DNA of 64,000 bases from Glandiceps talaboti (GCF_964340395.1 NC_135553.1:2649001-2713000); one strand, 5' to 3'. Positions 1 through 52,587 are shown, numbered from the stretch's first letter. Notes: generated by a model not told the origin, from the sequence alone. Program-made: numbers and translations.

Positions 1-276
1 CAGATTGCCTGTTTAAACATTGCAGTGAACCTACTAACTTCTTGTTGCATCCAGTATATGTGTGTACATATGTGCACACGTTATTTCATTGCCATTTCTT
101 TTTTTAACCTATAGGTGTTATGTAATTTCACTGGACTTATATTAGAGTGTTCAGTTCACCTTAAATGTACTTACTACCCGATGATCGGGTGTTGTTGAGA
201 ACTCAGCTGTTGCTTATAACATGAACTTAAAATGGCAGTGTGATTTTTCCAGTTAGATATCAACTTACCGGAGAAT

Positions 277-615
277 TGCGACGTAATTACGAGAATCGAA
301 ATGTCTTTACGATTCTCGTAATTACGAGATTCAAAAAGTCGTAATTACGAGAATCGAAAAGTCGTAATTACGAGAATTGAAAAGTCGTAATTACGAGAAA
401 AAAGGCGTAATTACGAGAATCGAAAAGTCGTAATTACGAGAATTGAAAACTCGTAATTACGAGAAAAAAGTCGTAATTACGAGAAAAAAGTCGTAATTAC
501 GAGAATCGAAAAGTCGTAATTACGAGAATTGAAAACTCGTAATTACGAGAAAAAAGTCGTAATTACGAGAAAAAAGTCGTAATTACGAGAATTGAAATCT
601 CGTAATTACGAGATT
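277..615. repeat. Palindromic satellite, about 15 units centred on CTCGTAATTACGAG
   Basis: Tandem units of about 20-23 bp each contain GTAATTACG, usually inside the 14-bp perfect palindrome CTCGTAATTACGAG or a one-end variant (GTCGTAATTACGAG). I count 15 cores. Spacers are short A-rich strings (GAATCGAAAA, GAATTGAAAA or GAAAAAA). The first and last units are partly inverted, with GATTCTCG on the left and CTCGTAATTACGAGAT on the right. No coding potential. Function unknown; it could be a simple satellite or a cluster of homeodomain-type TAATTA sites. Confidence 0.9.
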
Positions 616-659
616 TTAAATTTTATTTTTTTCCTTACAACTTGGCACTAATACGCTTC

Positions 660-985
660 CGTAGAAGTGGGTTGGTTGGTTTGTGTATAAAAATATATGC
701 TTACATGATTGCAATGTCTTAGAAACACTGAAGAGGGTTGGTTGGTTTGTACATAAAAATATATGCTAACAGGATTGCACTGTATTAGAAACACTGGAGT
801 GGGTTGGTTGGTTTGTATATAAACTGAGATGCTTACAGAATTGCACTGTCTTAGAAACACTGGAGAGGGTTGGTTGGTTTGTATATAAAAATATATGCTT
901 ACAGGATTGCACTGTCTTAGAAACACTGAAGAGGGTTGGTTGCTTTGTATATAAAAATAGATGCTTACAGGATACCCAAAGTAAT
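660..985. repeat. Minisatellite, about 5 units of ~66 bp
   Basis: Five head-to-tail copies of a unit containing GGGTTGGTTGGTTTGTATAT, ATGCTTACAGGATTGCACTG and TCTTAGAAACACTG. Open frames across it are repeat translations, not genes. Confidence 0.9.
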
Positions 986-2613
986 ACACTAAGAATTACA
1001 GAAACACTATATGATGCCACAGCTCATAATAACTGGAAAGCCCCTGGATGCAAAACGTATCTTGTAAATGATGAGGCCAATAGGAAATCTACAAATCTTC
1101 AAAGCAAGTAATGTTGTACTGAACAGTACATAAAGATGATACTGAATTGCAGGACACATGTCAAACTATTCATAATTAAGCAGATCTTTCTATGCATTAA
1201 TTGGGCAATCATTATGAGTGTGGACAAGTATATTTGTAGGTCTTAATCACATCTGTGGTATCCTTGCAAACCGTGCCACCACTCTAGCTTATGCCTGATA
1301 TACAATATACCGAATTGTATGATATACTACATCCACAGATAAGCTAATTTCATTCCATTTAGAAAAAGTGCTTATTAATCTTTTAATAACAGTTAAGTTT
1401 TTGAATGCCCGTGAAAGACCATTTTAATTACCTGTGAACTTCTATTACCATCATAATAATGACAACCATATAAGCAAAGAACCAACTAACCAAACCCACC
1501 AACCAATGAGCTACCCATTTCTGCTTGTGAAATATCAGTGTGTTTTTTTTGTATTTATAAGATTTTTTATTGGAGTAAAAAAAAGTTATTTATAGCAGGT
1601 TTTTACAGTATCTGGATAAAACACAAAATGATTTCTTTACAGAAATTCAAACTTAGTTTTCTATTCCCATATATCAGTGTTACCTAATTTGGAAATGGTG
1701 AAAATAGCAAAACTAGATTGATATCACTTTAACATAAAAGTATTGTATTATTTTATACATAAATATTAATCATTTATATCTAAGTATTCTTTATTCTATA
1801 TACAAACATTCGCTACTGTATAAGAAAGTTTTATAAAAAGCAATTTTATTTGCTACACAGTATATGATTATCATCAATACAACAATATGTAAATACATGT
1901 CATTATCATTGAAAGTAATTAGTCACAAATTTGTTTACAGTATTAAACATTAGTCTATGTGTGTTCATTGCTTAATGAATGACAATAATGCAGAAATTGT
2001 AAATGTATATTGTTGTTGCCAAGATATTGTACAACTAGGAGACTTTTACAACAAAAAACAGGTGGCCATTTGCCTTAATTTCACAGGTTTTAATACAAAA
2101 ACTAAATTATGTGCATATGTCTCTCATAACTTGTAAAAATTTCAGCTTAAAGTATGTACAATGTGGATGGCCAACTGGATCACTGCAGTTGGAAAGACTG
2201 GGGCAGGCGGACGGACACACACAAGCCATTCCTCTTCACAGGAGAAAGTAATTTAAAAATAGAGGTTAAAAAACTGTAGTTTCAATTTGACATTATTCTA
2301 TTCAATACCGATACTAAGATTATGATAACACTGTAATAAAATACACAAAGTCACTTGACTTTATAGTGTTACAGACATACAAGCAAGCAGTCACAATTTT
2401 ATCAACTGAACCTGTTAAAAAACTGGGGATGTCAGATGTATCATAATGAGATAGTTTAAATATCAAATCTGTTTGTCGGTTTCCTTAATGGAAAGCAGCA
2501 TTATGAAATACCATCTATGGTTGTCATAAACAGACATGTGTATATGACAGGAGTAAAGCTATCTGAAGTGTCCATGATCATTAGCCCTATGTTATTGCAG
2601 TATTGATAAATCT
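986..2613. other. ENDOV 3' flank and 3' UTR, no other gene seen
   Basis: AT-rich unique sequence downstream of the ENDOV stop codon. Minus-strand AATAAA signals (TTTATT on plus) lie at 1845-1850, 1790-1795 and 1566-1571. Any of them could end the ENDOV transcript, giving a 3' UTR of roughly 0.75-1 kb. Positions 2180-2215 (GGCGGACGGACACACAC) resemble the tail of a dispersed repeat. Confidence 0.5.
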
Positions 2614-43015
<40,402 letters not shown>

Positions 43016-43930
43016 CTTTACCACTTACAATGTCTATGTTTGGAAGCATCTATAGACTATAGCGTCATCGGGACGAATTGGGGAGGCAAAATATAAGATG
43101 ACGAAATCAGAAGCAATATTCTTGTTGGTCGTTGTTTCAAAACCTTGTTTGAATAAATCCCGATAAGCTAGCTTTTATCATTTGGTGAAACTTCATGGAC
43201 TTTGAGGCACAACTAAATGGCACATTTCATGTACAGTTGAATTGCCTGCACAATTTTGGTTCCTCGGTTAATGCACGGGTTCCATGGCAGGCTATTTAAT
43301 TCAATCATGCATGGTGTTTTCGCGCTTAAATAAAGGAAATGGAAAAAATTATATTAACCTGCCCAAATATAGCCTACATAAAAGTTATGAAATGTGAAAA
43401 CAGCTGAATTTCAGGACTGTTTCAGAAAAATCAAATGTTACTGTCAATGTTTTCTTTGGTAGCGGTAACACAGGGCGCAGCCATTTTGTTGTGACAGACA
43501 TGCGCAGAACTATCCTATCAGTTCCCCTAGCCATGAAATTAAATATGTCTATGCCATACTGTACAAGTATCGAAGGATAAATAACTCATATTAGAATTAT
43601 CATTATCTAACTTTGTGTATCTCATAATAAATTTCGTGATAAATCTACATATTTAGAATTATTTCCGGATAAAATTATTAAACGATCTTTGTTTCTTAGT
43701 ATCTGACCCCTGACCTCTAGCCCCGAATGTATGAATTTTAGCCAAGCTAAGTGGTCTTAATGGTTACCAACAACAACGGTCCGTCCGAGCCGCAGTGATC
43801 TCCAAACCGTCAAATTCTAAAGTTGTTTTCGGATTTTATATATTTGGTCTGTTGAAAACACTTCGTTGACGTTCATCCAAAGAAGCTTTTCCTTTACATT
43901 GTCCAGTCGGCCCCATATCACATTTTAAAT
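43016..43930. promoter_or_regulatory. Shared ENDOV / DNAL4 bidirectional promoter region
   Basis: 915 bp separate the two divergent start codons. Visible candidate sites: GCAGCCATTTTG (43477-43488, YY1-like), ATGCGCAG (43500-43507, half NRF1-like) and GGTAGCGGTAAC (43458-43469, weakly RFX X-box-like, which would suit a ciliary gene). CpG is more frequent here than in the surroundings. Transcription starts cannot be placed. Confidence 0.6.
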
Positions 43931-44008
43931 ATGGAAGAACCAACAGAAGGCAAGAAGGAAGAAAAGGAGACTGACATCAGGAGGCTACAAACATACCCCT
44001 TGATTAGG
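43931..44008 (+). CDS. DNAL4: DNAL4 exon 1
   Basis: Encodes residues 1-26, MEEPTEGKKEEKE to TYPLIR, with donor GTATGT. The ATG follows CATTTTAAAT and is the first that keeps the family's frame and length. Confidence 0.95.
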
Positions 44009-46385
44009 GTATGTTATTACTTGAAGTTTCTGTTGCTATGAATCTCGAAAGAAGTGATGTGTTCCACTAGTTGTGTTAGTTTTATCCCTGTTATGCTATT
44101 CAACAATTTTGATATTGCATGTATTACCTCACAGACATATAATTATATCCATAATATCGTGATTCTGTTGCATTTGTTGTAGGGTTGTTGAGTTGAGTGT
44201 ACATGTAGTAATCTTGGATACATTGTACGTCTGTGCTCACAAATAACATTCACGAACAAGTGAAAAGCTGCTGGAGATACATTTACCGCTTTATTAGGGG
44301 AATAATCACAGCTTTTTCGGAAGAAATGAAACGTGATTCACCATTATTCATACTTACGCATACGACTGTACTGTAGTCTGCAGTTTCAAACATTGACATT
44401 GTTGGCTGCCTATCCAATACATTGCAATATAACCATTGGCGATACACCCTAAATAATATAGGATTATGAATAGTATACAATAACATAGATGCATATAGTC
44501 AAAAGCTCTTCACATATACATAACAAATATGTATGCTTTATCATTTGCTACTTAAAACCAAGTATATGTCATGTTATGTTTGTCATTTGAAATCGAATAT
44601 GTTAATTTGTTTGTGATGAACCACATGCATTTTGTGTGCCTTGAACCAAGTATGGATTACTTTATTTCATTATGATTACTTTTTATGTACTAATTTCAAA
44701 AAAAAAGTTGTGTGGTTCTGATTATGCTCTCAATTTTAGAATAGGTGGGGTAGGTAGATTTTATAATTATATTTTTTTTTCATATGTGAGTGTCTAGTTC
44801 AGGTAGTTATGTTTGCCATTGTTTTCCATATGGTCACTGTGTTATTGATTTCTTCTCATAAGATGTACAGCCATTACAGATTGGAAGAACAGTTTTATAT
44901 TGTCTTTTTAAGTTGGTGTCAGTTTCCGCATCCACTATCTCTTGTGAGACTTCACAATTTTCGTGATTTATTTTTTTTTCTCGAATACGTAAAAAAAAAG
45001 TTTATGGTTGGTGTAAAAAACTAGGTGGGGGTCAGGTAACCGGAACCAAACAATTTTTTTATTAGGCCTAAGTGGAAACATCATTTCAAAAGGTTTCAAA
45101 CAAATTCTAATGTAGATTTCTAATGTAGGAATTTAATCAAATTAAAAAGAAAGTTGATAACTATGAAAATTAAGTTTTGTTTATGTTTACTTTCTCAACA
45201 GCATTCTGACATGAATGATGAAATGCGTACAGAAGCAATGGAGTTGTGTGTCACAGCCTGTGAAAAGTTTGCAAGTAATAATGAAGTGAGTATTTGATAT
45301 TTCATCTTTTAATAGAGAGATCAAACAAAGTTGTTCTCTAAATTACATGTATGCGCCAAGACATCTATGAGCAGGTGTACAACTGTAAAATTATACCAGT
45401 GTGATTTCTTAGAAAGGTAATATTAACTACATGTACCTGATGCTTTGAGTAGAGAATTACCAAATCATTACCTTTCAGTAATTGGGTCTATTATTATACT
45501 GATATTGTATTATTCTCCCCATAAAATAATGATGAGAGTCATGGGAAATTTGCATAACACAGGAACACATTGTTATGGAAATTGGTTTCTTTTATTTTCA
45601 AGAAATCCTAGGGTGGAACCATGCCTATTACTCTAGAAAGGCCTCGAGAGGTTCAACCCTGTTGTAAAAGTAGTAATTGTGTATGAAGCTTATGGGGAAA
45701 CAACCATGATGCACACATTCTTAACTTTACATAGATTTGTATTATAGTTTATACGTTGTCACTTGGTACAAGGCAAATAATGTCATCTTATGAGCCATAA
45801 GAAAGGGGAAAGGATGCCATTTCAGTTTATATACTTTTTTATGCCATCACTTGAATCAAAATATTTCAGTGAATATTTTGTCACATCAATAACAAAATAT
45901 ATTAAAATGTCTTCTCTTGACCTGACTGTGATTGATAGTATTTTTGTAATCAAGATCACTAAGGTGAAGAGATAGGATCCAAAGGTTGCCAAAACCTACA
46001 AAAATAACCTGTTCACCTGCTTGGTAACTACAATGTCCATGTGCAAATCAACTTTTGTTGTTTCCTGGCTAACTTGTTTTTGAAATAAATTTTGACTACT
46101 ACTACAATTATTTTTCAGAGAAGAAAACATGTGCATACATACATTTAATCAGTAATATGATTATAGAATTGTCAAATATGTTCAAAATTAACCATCATTT
46201 TTTATGTCATTTTCTTCCAGAATGCAGCAAAAATGATTAAGGAAAGTATGGATAAAAAATTTGGATCATCCTGGCATGCTATCGTTGGAGAAGGCTATGG
46301 CTTTGAGATCACACATGAAGTTAAAAATATTCTGTACATGTTCTTTGGTGGAAACCTGGCAATCACTATCTGGAAATGCTCATAA
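43931..46385 (+). CDS. DNAL4: Dynein light chain 4, axonemal (LC8 family), 3 exons, 108 aa
   Basis: Exons 43931-44008, 45202-45285 and 46221-46385 join in phase 0 to 108 codons plus TAA. Similarity to human DNAL4 (105 aa) is near full length: RRLQTYPLIRHSDM, EAMELCVTACEKFASNNE, AAKMIKESMDKKFGSSWH, VGEGYGFEITHEVKN and FFGGNLAITIWKCS. LC8-type light chains dimerise and sit on dynein intermediate chains; DNAL4 is associated with ciliary and flagellar dynein arms. The N-terminal dozen residues are charged and variable, as expected. Splice sites are GTATGT/CAACAG and GTGAGT/TTCCAG. Identification is very secure. Confidence 0.97.
44691..45071. mobile_element. MITE, second copy of the TTAGGCCT family, in DNAL4 intron 1
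   Basis: The right end is TTTTTTTATTAGGCCTAA; the left end is eroded. It shares long blocks with 4179-4418 but carries about 130 bp of extra sequence in the middle (after GTCTAGTTCAGGT), so it is either a longer family member or has an insertion. Confidence 0.65.
45202..45285 (+). CDS. DNAL4: DNAL4 exon 2
   Basis: Encodes residues 27-54, HSDMNDEMRTEAMEL to KFASNNE, between CAACAG and GTGAGT. Confidence 0.96.
46221..46385 (+). CDS. DNAL4: DNAL4 exon 3, terminal
   Basis: Encodes residues 55-108, NAAKMIKESMDKKFG to AITIWKCS, then TAA. Acceptor TTTTCTTCCAG. Confidence 0.96.
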   Translation, partial: NAAKMIKESMDKKFGSSWHAIVGEGYGFEITHEVKNILYMFFGGNLAITIWKCS

Positions 46386-47163
46386 GAACAATTGCCATCA
46401 TAGATAGATGTTTTCTCCTCTTTACATGTTTGTGTTTATCTTTTGCCTAAAGCTTTTGTACAAAACATTTCTTCACTTCTTATTGTCTTTTGAAAACAGT
46501 CAAGAAAAAATAGTTTTTCATGTTTGTCGCCCAAGGACCAAGACTGAATTTTGTATATTTTCTCAAGGGACATACAAATTAATTGAGAATGTATTTTTGC
46601 TTATATTTTATCTGATAAGTAGTCAGTTGATTTATATTGATAGTTCATTTACTTTCAATTCTGTGCATTTATTAATATGATTTTCCTTGTCTCTGCATGT
46701 TGAACTCCACGTATTCTAGGATTATTCCTACAATTAGAGTTCTACTTAAACTGTAGTTGAGTAGTGCATAATTGTAGACTGTAAGACTATGCAAATAACC
46801 AATAATTGTACTAGAGATGTCCGGGGAGAACACTAATGTATGTGATACTTTTTTGGGGGGTTTGTTTTATGATCCCAACAAACTATTCTCACAAGGCAGG
46901 GCATATTTTTTTCTGCTGACATAACTGTTGTCAGAAAGAGGCATGTGGTTATGCACTGCAGTTTTGATAACCACAACGTTCATGTGTGATGCAAAGGTTT
47001 ATTGGTGTTTGTAGTATAAAGATACTTGTCACAACGTGATGGTGGTGTATTGTATTTGTAAGTGCAAGAATTGAAGACGTAAAATATGTAGCACTTTTGT
47101 TGGATTGATTTCCAATCCACTTATAACGTGATGGGTGCTGCAATCACCTCGTCTCCCTCCCTC

Positions 47164-47819
47164 AATAAATACTGTTACTGATATCATTTATGGAGATCCA
47201 GTTTTAGACTATGCATACATTTAAAATATTCCACACTTTTCTTGCATTACTTTGTTTTCAGAAACTTTGTCAGAGAAAATGTTAAGTCATCCATATCCCT
47301 ATTACAAAAAAAAAAGTATTTTCACACAAAATATATACTCTCATATCAATTCCAGGCGCTTTCGACCAAAAATTTAAAATGTTAGTAAATCAGCAATTTA
47401 CAACAATTTTTCTAATTTTTTTGTGTATTGAAAACATCCACAACATACTGGTAATAATGTCTTGTTGAATATTTTGCCACTTTACATGTCTATCACCTAT
47501 TGAAAACAGTATGTTATTACATTCAGTGTTCCATGGCAATTTTGATATGGTTTGTTAAAGAAAGTACAAAATAACACATAACAATTATATGAATCCTTTC
47601 AAGAAAATTACAAGTGGTGATTTGCTCGGAAATTTAAGGAGCATACATATCTATGGTGGGAAGAATATCAATTGTTGGTGTTTTTATGTGTCCACAATTC
47701 AATTAGCTTATATTCATTTTTTGTACATACTGGTTAGATTGATTACGTCATGTATGTCTGTTTCTGTCTGATGACAAAATGTGCTTTGATGTATTGTATT
47801 AAATGCAAAGTACAATAAA
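47164..47819 (+). promoter_or_regulatory. DNAL4 candidate poly(A) signals
   Basis: AATAAA at 47164-47169 (in CTCAATAAAT) and at 47814-47819 (in TACAATAAAC). They would give 3' UTRs of about 0.8 or 1.4 kb. The stretch 46386-47819 has no other supported feature. Confidence 0.5.
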
Positions 47820-48156
47820 CGCTTACATGTCTAATCAAACAAATATTATTGTAGAAAGTTTTTTTTTTTTTTATAGAACAAGAGTTCTGAACTTCATACG
47901 ATATTAACCCTTACAACGCCATGTCTGTATATATGCAGACAATCCCTTTTGAGGTCCCACTCCACATCTGTAAATATGCAGACAAGTTTACTCAGTTGCA
48001 TAAGCTACATTTCCACCTCTTGGATTGATTGTATGTTTATTATTCCTATCAAGTTAAAGTTGATAATGTAGAGTAGGTAAGATACTACTCTGTAGTGGAA
48101 AAAATCCTTGACCTAGGGAGTCTTTTGCATGAAAAGTCTATGAAATGGGTTGGCTT

Positions 48157-48325
48157 CAGTGTGCCCTCTAAGCCAATTTCACATGCCACTGGCACACACA
48201 ATTTCTAGTGACAAACCAAAATTTGGTGTCCCTATCTCTTACTATGTAGTGACTCAAAAGAAATACCAGTTTTTAGCATTTTGACCTGCAACAACAAAAT
48301 TTGACTATCATTAGAGGACACACTG
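48157..48325. mobile_element. hAT-type MITE, 169 bp, 15-bp TIRs
   Basis: The ends CAGTGTGCCCTCTAA and TTAGAGGACACACTG are inverted with one mismatch and carry the CAGNG/CNCTG signature of hAT elements. Flanking octamers GTTGGCTT (48149-48156) and GTCAGCTT (48326-48333) match at six of eight positions, fitting an aged 8-bp target duplication. Confidence 0.8.
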
Positions 48326-48558
48326 GTCAGCTTGAGAAACTATGTTTTCTTATTTCTAAATCCTTACACAAAACCTTTTTTTGTGATATTCATGTTGATA
48401 TTTTACTCGGAAAAGAAAATAGAATATCAATATCAATATAGTATTGACAGGTTTGTATATGTGTATTAATCTACAATCCTGATCCTGTTATTCAAGTTCA
48501 CTCAAAAAGTACTTTATTGAATCGTTAATTTGATTTGTCTGACTGTCATGCCACAGAT

Positions 48559-48925
48559 CTCATTATTATTATTATATACTTTATTGTCATGCTAAATTTA
48601 CATGAAATTCAATGTACATTGGCCGGGGGAAAGGGAAGAACACAGAGAGTAATTCAACTTACTTTTACCTACATACACATACATAAACACACGTCAGGCT
48701 GTTACTGATTCAATAGATGGATTGACCTTGGTACAAAACTGTGCTTAAATCTATTTGTGCGAGAACATGGAACCCTAAGGCGATGACCACTTGGAAGATA
48801 TTCATACTCTGTATGAAGTGGATGATTAGGATCTTTCATTATTTTATCCGCCATCTTAATAACTTTATCTTTGTACACCACAGAGTTCTGAACAGGTTCA
48901 TCATGACTGTCATCAAGTAACTTTT
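48559..48925 (-). mobile_element. 5'-truncated non-LTR retrotransposon (LINE) 3' end
   Basis: On the minus strand the frame reads ...DEPVQNSVVYKDKVIKMAD, then HPLHTEYEYLPSGHRLRVP, then CSRTNRFKHSFVPRSI and HLLNQ stop. This is the characteristic C-terminus of CR1/L2/Jockey-like reverse-transcriptase polyproteins (family pattern LPSGRRYRVPRCRTNRYKNSFVP). A short 3' UTR with CAATAAAGTATATAATAATAATA ends in an (AAT)n-type tail, as in that clade. Stops just upstream of the kept frame mark the 5' truncation or decay. Confidence 0.85.
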
Positions 48926-49145
48926 ACTAGCATCTCATGATACTAGTAGTGATAATCAGATATCTTTCACTAAGTATAATAATATGTGTTATACTTCATA
49001 TGAAGAAAAATGTTCAGATCTGACCCATGGCCCTTTAACAAAAGACTGATCCTATGTTATCCATATGGCTGTAGTCATTCTAGATTGTGAGCTTCAAACA
49101 TTGACATTTACACAATCATTTTTGCATTTAAAGTAAACATTTGCC

Positions 49146-49236
49146 ATGTATGTATGTATGTATGTATGTATGTATGTATGTATGTATGTATGTATGTATG
49201 TATGTATGTATGTATGTATGTATGTATGTATGTATG
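49146..49236. repeat. (TATG)n microsatellite
   Basis: About 23 uninterrupted TATG units, so recently expanded. Confidence 0.98.
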
Positions 49237-49594
49237 CACATGGCCTCAATAGTTGGATTATTTAGGAATGTAAGAGAAAAGATATTTCAATGATTCTACA
49301 TTCACCTACTACATTCCATATTCTGTTATTCACTTACACATTTGACACATACATACAACCTTACACATTCTCTTGTACTATTCTACATTCACCCAGTGTA
49401 CACTATCACTCTGGGTAAGGTCAAACCTATGCTGAACCACATATTGACCAGACACTAAAGAATATCTATACTATTCTATTTAGAAATTTATAGAAATTTT
49501 ACAGCATTAGGTTGTGCCCTGGTTCAATATCTTTGTACACTCAACATGGATCTTACCAGCTGTGGTTGGATTAGTATGTAAGTGTAAGGTACAA

Positions 49595-50030
49595 CATGAT
49601 GGGATGCCCTCACACATATCGGTCAACCCATCTCACACTATGGCATGATGGGATGCCCTCACACATATCGGTCAACCCATCTCACACTATAGCATGATGG
49701 GGTGCCCTCACACATATCGGTCAACCCATCTCACACTATGGCATGATGGGATGCCCTCACACATATCAGTCAACCCATCTCACACTATGGCATGATGGGA
49801 TGCCCTCACACATATCGGTCAACCCATCTCACACTATGGTATGATGGGATGCCCTCACACACATCAGTCAACCCATCTCACACCATGGCATGATGGGATG
49901 CCCTCACACATACCAGTCGACCCAGCTCACACCATTGCATGATGGGGTGCCCTCACACATATCAGTCAACCTATCTCACACTCTGGCATAACGGGGTTCA
50001 TTCACACATCAATCAACCCATCTCACACTC
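49595..50030. repeat. Minisatellite, ~9 units of 49 bp
   Basis: CATGATGGGATGCCCTCACA starts at 49595, 49644, 49693, 49742 and 49791 with an exact 49-bp period. Units include CATATCGGTCAACCCATCTC. Later units are more degenerate. Confidence 0.93.
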
Positions 50031-50247
50031 TATGTTTGGATGACACCAGTGGGCATACAATATATGTAACTGAGACATGCAAAACCCACATACAAATGTA
50101 TAGACCCTAGAAGTTTATCATGTAGCTTTGACCATAATGAGAACAATATTTACAAAAGTGATTATATGACTTGTCTTCTTGTAGTCATGCCTTTATCTGT
50201 ACAGATCAGATAGATTGATATCAAAATGTACCAGCCATTCAATATGA

Positions 50248-50369
50248 GGTTATTACCCAATATCATCTCTTTGTTTGCTTCACCACAAGTTCCATTTCTG
50301 CAAAGTGAGACGAGTTGAACACTACAGAAATGGCACTCACAGTGACCAAGATGATATCGGGTAAGGACC
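50248..50369. mobile_element. Foldback, 21-bp ends
   Basis: GGTTATTACCCAATATCATC pairs with the inverted GATGATATCGGGTAAGGACC (three mismatches). Inner arms also pair (CCATTTCTG against CAGAAATGG). Probable MITE, no coding. Confidence 0.65.
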
Positions 50370-50568
50370 AGTTCATCTTATACAAATGGCAACAGCATTT
50401 TATAGACATAACCATTCATAACTAGTACAAAGTGGTCACAACATGTTTAAAACATATGACCATACACAATGATTGAACCAGTAGTCGGTGCATATTTATA
50501 GCAAGACACATCATTATATATCGACTAAGGAAAAGGTCAGGTAATCCATAACTGCATTATGACCCTTC

Positions 50569-50861
50569 TTTATTATCAGTATGCATAGATAATAAATCTT
50601 TACAATACCAAATTATCACTGGTTGACCACGTTATGAAATCATTTCATATTCATAATGTCAAGTCATTATCCAAATTATGACATACTAGTACTTTTACTA
50701 CTCACACTCTCACCACTGGTGGCACTCTACTGTGTAATTAATACAGAGATACCTCAAGACACATTCATACCACAGGTGTGCTGCTACAATCAATTACCAG
50801 TTCACTACTTGTGATGATGCTGCTTTCATCTACCATAGCATATTCTTTCATCCAATTTATT
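50569..50861 (-). promoter_or_regulatory. Candidate poly(A) signals of the LRRC14-like gene
   Basis: AATAAA on the minus strand (TTTATT on plus) at 50856-50861 and 50569-50574, about 1.0 and 1.3 kb past the stop codon. Confidence 0.4.
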
Positions 50862-51858
50862 TTCATGAGCAACAGCCATGTAAAATGGTTCAGCAACACT
50901 TATCTATGTGATGAATGATTTCCTTTTGGACCCAACAGAAACTTTAAAAGTGTTGAAAAATTATAGTAAAGAGCGCCCCCAACGTTAAGAGTATCGTTGT
51001 TACTTTGTCTTCAAACTCTCCCTCTGTATCTTGTGTACATTTGCTACACCAAGCCTGTACTAATGGTACATATTACATGCTGATGAAAGTGAAGATTATC
51101 CTGCATTGAAAGCTGATAAACAAAGTTATATGCTCCCTGTTATGTAAAACCTACATAAAATACAATGTTTGTTCTTTCAGCTTGACTTTCACCCGAGTTC
51201 TGACACTTTCTATTTCGGGCGGTATAGAGTAATAAGCTCCAAGTCACATTATTTTTAACATCACATGAAAACTGACACATCACATCATTTAAAGCACAGC
51301 AGTATCACACATGAGTCTCAGGGTTCTACACAAACCTTGCTAGCAACTAGGGATGCTCCAACAAAACTTAGCTTATGAGTAAAATTTTCAAAAGACTTTT
51401 TTCCTCAAGTGAACTCCGATGTCATGCTAGTATGCCAAATTCAACATGGTGGTTGCAATTTGCCATAGGTAAGAGATTGGTAAAGTATCCATTCAAACTT
51501 ATGTATGACTATCACTGAACTTTACACATTATTGACCATAGTTACCACTCAACTGGATGACTTTAACACAGGTTATACTCAACAGGTTGACAGCATGTCA
51601 ATTAGCCATGAAAATGATGTCGTGAAACCTCTGGTAAAATCCATCTTGGGGTACTCAAATTGTTGCATATATGTTTTGAAATGTCAAACATCTTATAGTG
51701 TAGACAGAAAGATTCACCATTGCTGATGCTTTTGTTAACATTAGCTAAACCACAGATCCTACATTTGTATGGTCTATAGCTAAAAATTTGCAACAAATGA
51801 GTGTACATAGTGAGTCTTCTATCTAACCCTACTACCAATTTTATACTCACAGACAATG

Positions 51859-52587
51859 TTAAAGACAGTGCACTCTGAGACTATCGACTTGATTATAGAA
51901 ATCCTCTCCACTGCCTTCTATAATCAAGCCATATTCATCAAAATGATCAATTGGTGTAGATATGTACAGATTTTCCATTGTGCTGATATGGTCACATTCC
52001 TTTATAATAGCTAGGCATTCTCGTTCATTTAGTTCATTCTCTGTTAGTGACAGAATTCTAAGCTTCTCACAGTTACTGCAAGTATACGACAGTCTTGTAC
52101 CAATGTTGCTTATGAGATGTAGTTGACATTTACTCATTGCCAGGTGCTGCACAGTTTTGGTACAGTTTTTGATCAAAGTGAATAATGCTTCTGGATTATT
52201 AGCCAAGTTGTTACCACTGAGATCAAGTACACAAAGTGTGGATGGATGAGTAGATGTAGCAAGGTATACTATGTCACTACTTGTTAAGTGACATGAACTT
52301 AAACCAAGATACTGTAATGGCTGTTTTACACTTCCAACCAATCTTCTTAATGATCCTCCAATTCTGTTGTTGCTCAGATCTAGTCGTTTCAAGTACTGGA
52401 AAGTATTTAGAGTCTCTGATAGACCTTTTAACATTCTTTCCGTAACTGGATAATTTCTTGTCAAGTCCAAAAGATTGTAGCTGAGGCCTAGTGCTTCCAA
52501 TTTGATGAGTTTTTTCAAATCTGGTAATAAGTTGAGAACACCGCTACATTCTAGACTGTTCATGCTAAGATTCACACCTCTACAATA
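51859..52587 (-). CDS. LRRC14: LRRC14-like exon 4, terminal (main LRR block)
   Basis: Acceptor GATTCCAG, starts YCRGVNLSMNSLEC and ends DSLRVHCL with TAA at 51859-51861. Carries at least five leucine-rich repeats and the LRRC14-type C-terminal segment with ENLYISTPIDHFDEYG. Confidence 0.92.
   Translation of the reverse strand, partial: YCRGVNLSMNSLECSGVLNLLPDLKKLIKLEALGLSYNLLDLTRNYPVTERMLKGLSETLNTFQYLKRLDLSNNRIGGSLRRLVGSVKQPLQYLGLSSCHLTSSDIVYLATSTHPSTLCVLDLSGNNLANNPEALFTLIKNCTKTVQHLAMSKCQLHLISNIGTRLSYTCSNCEKLRILSLTENELNERECLAIIKECDHISTMENLYISTPIDHFDEYGLIIEGSGEDFYNQVDSLRVHCL

Noticed and set aside
648-1020. Repetitive 113-codon and 84-codon minus-strand frames
   Set aside because: They follow the 66-bp minisatellite; a unit length divisible by three keeps two frames open by chance.
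49595-50030. Possible CRISPR-like array because of regular repeats
   Set aside because: The units are head-to-tail without unique spacers and the DNA is clearly eukaryotic; it is a minisatellite.
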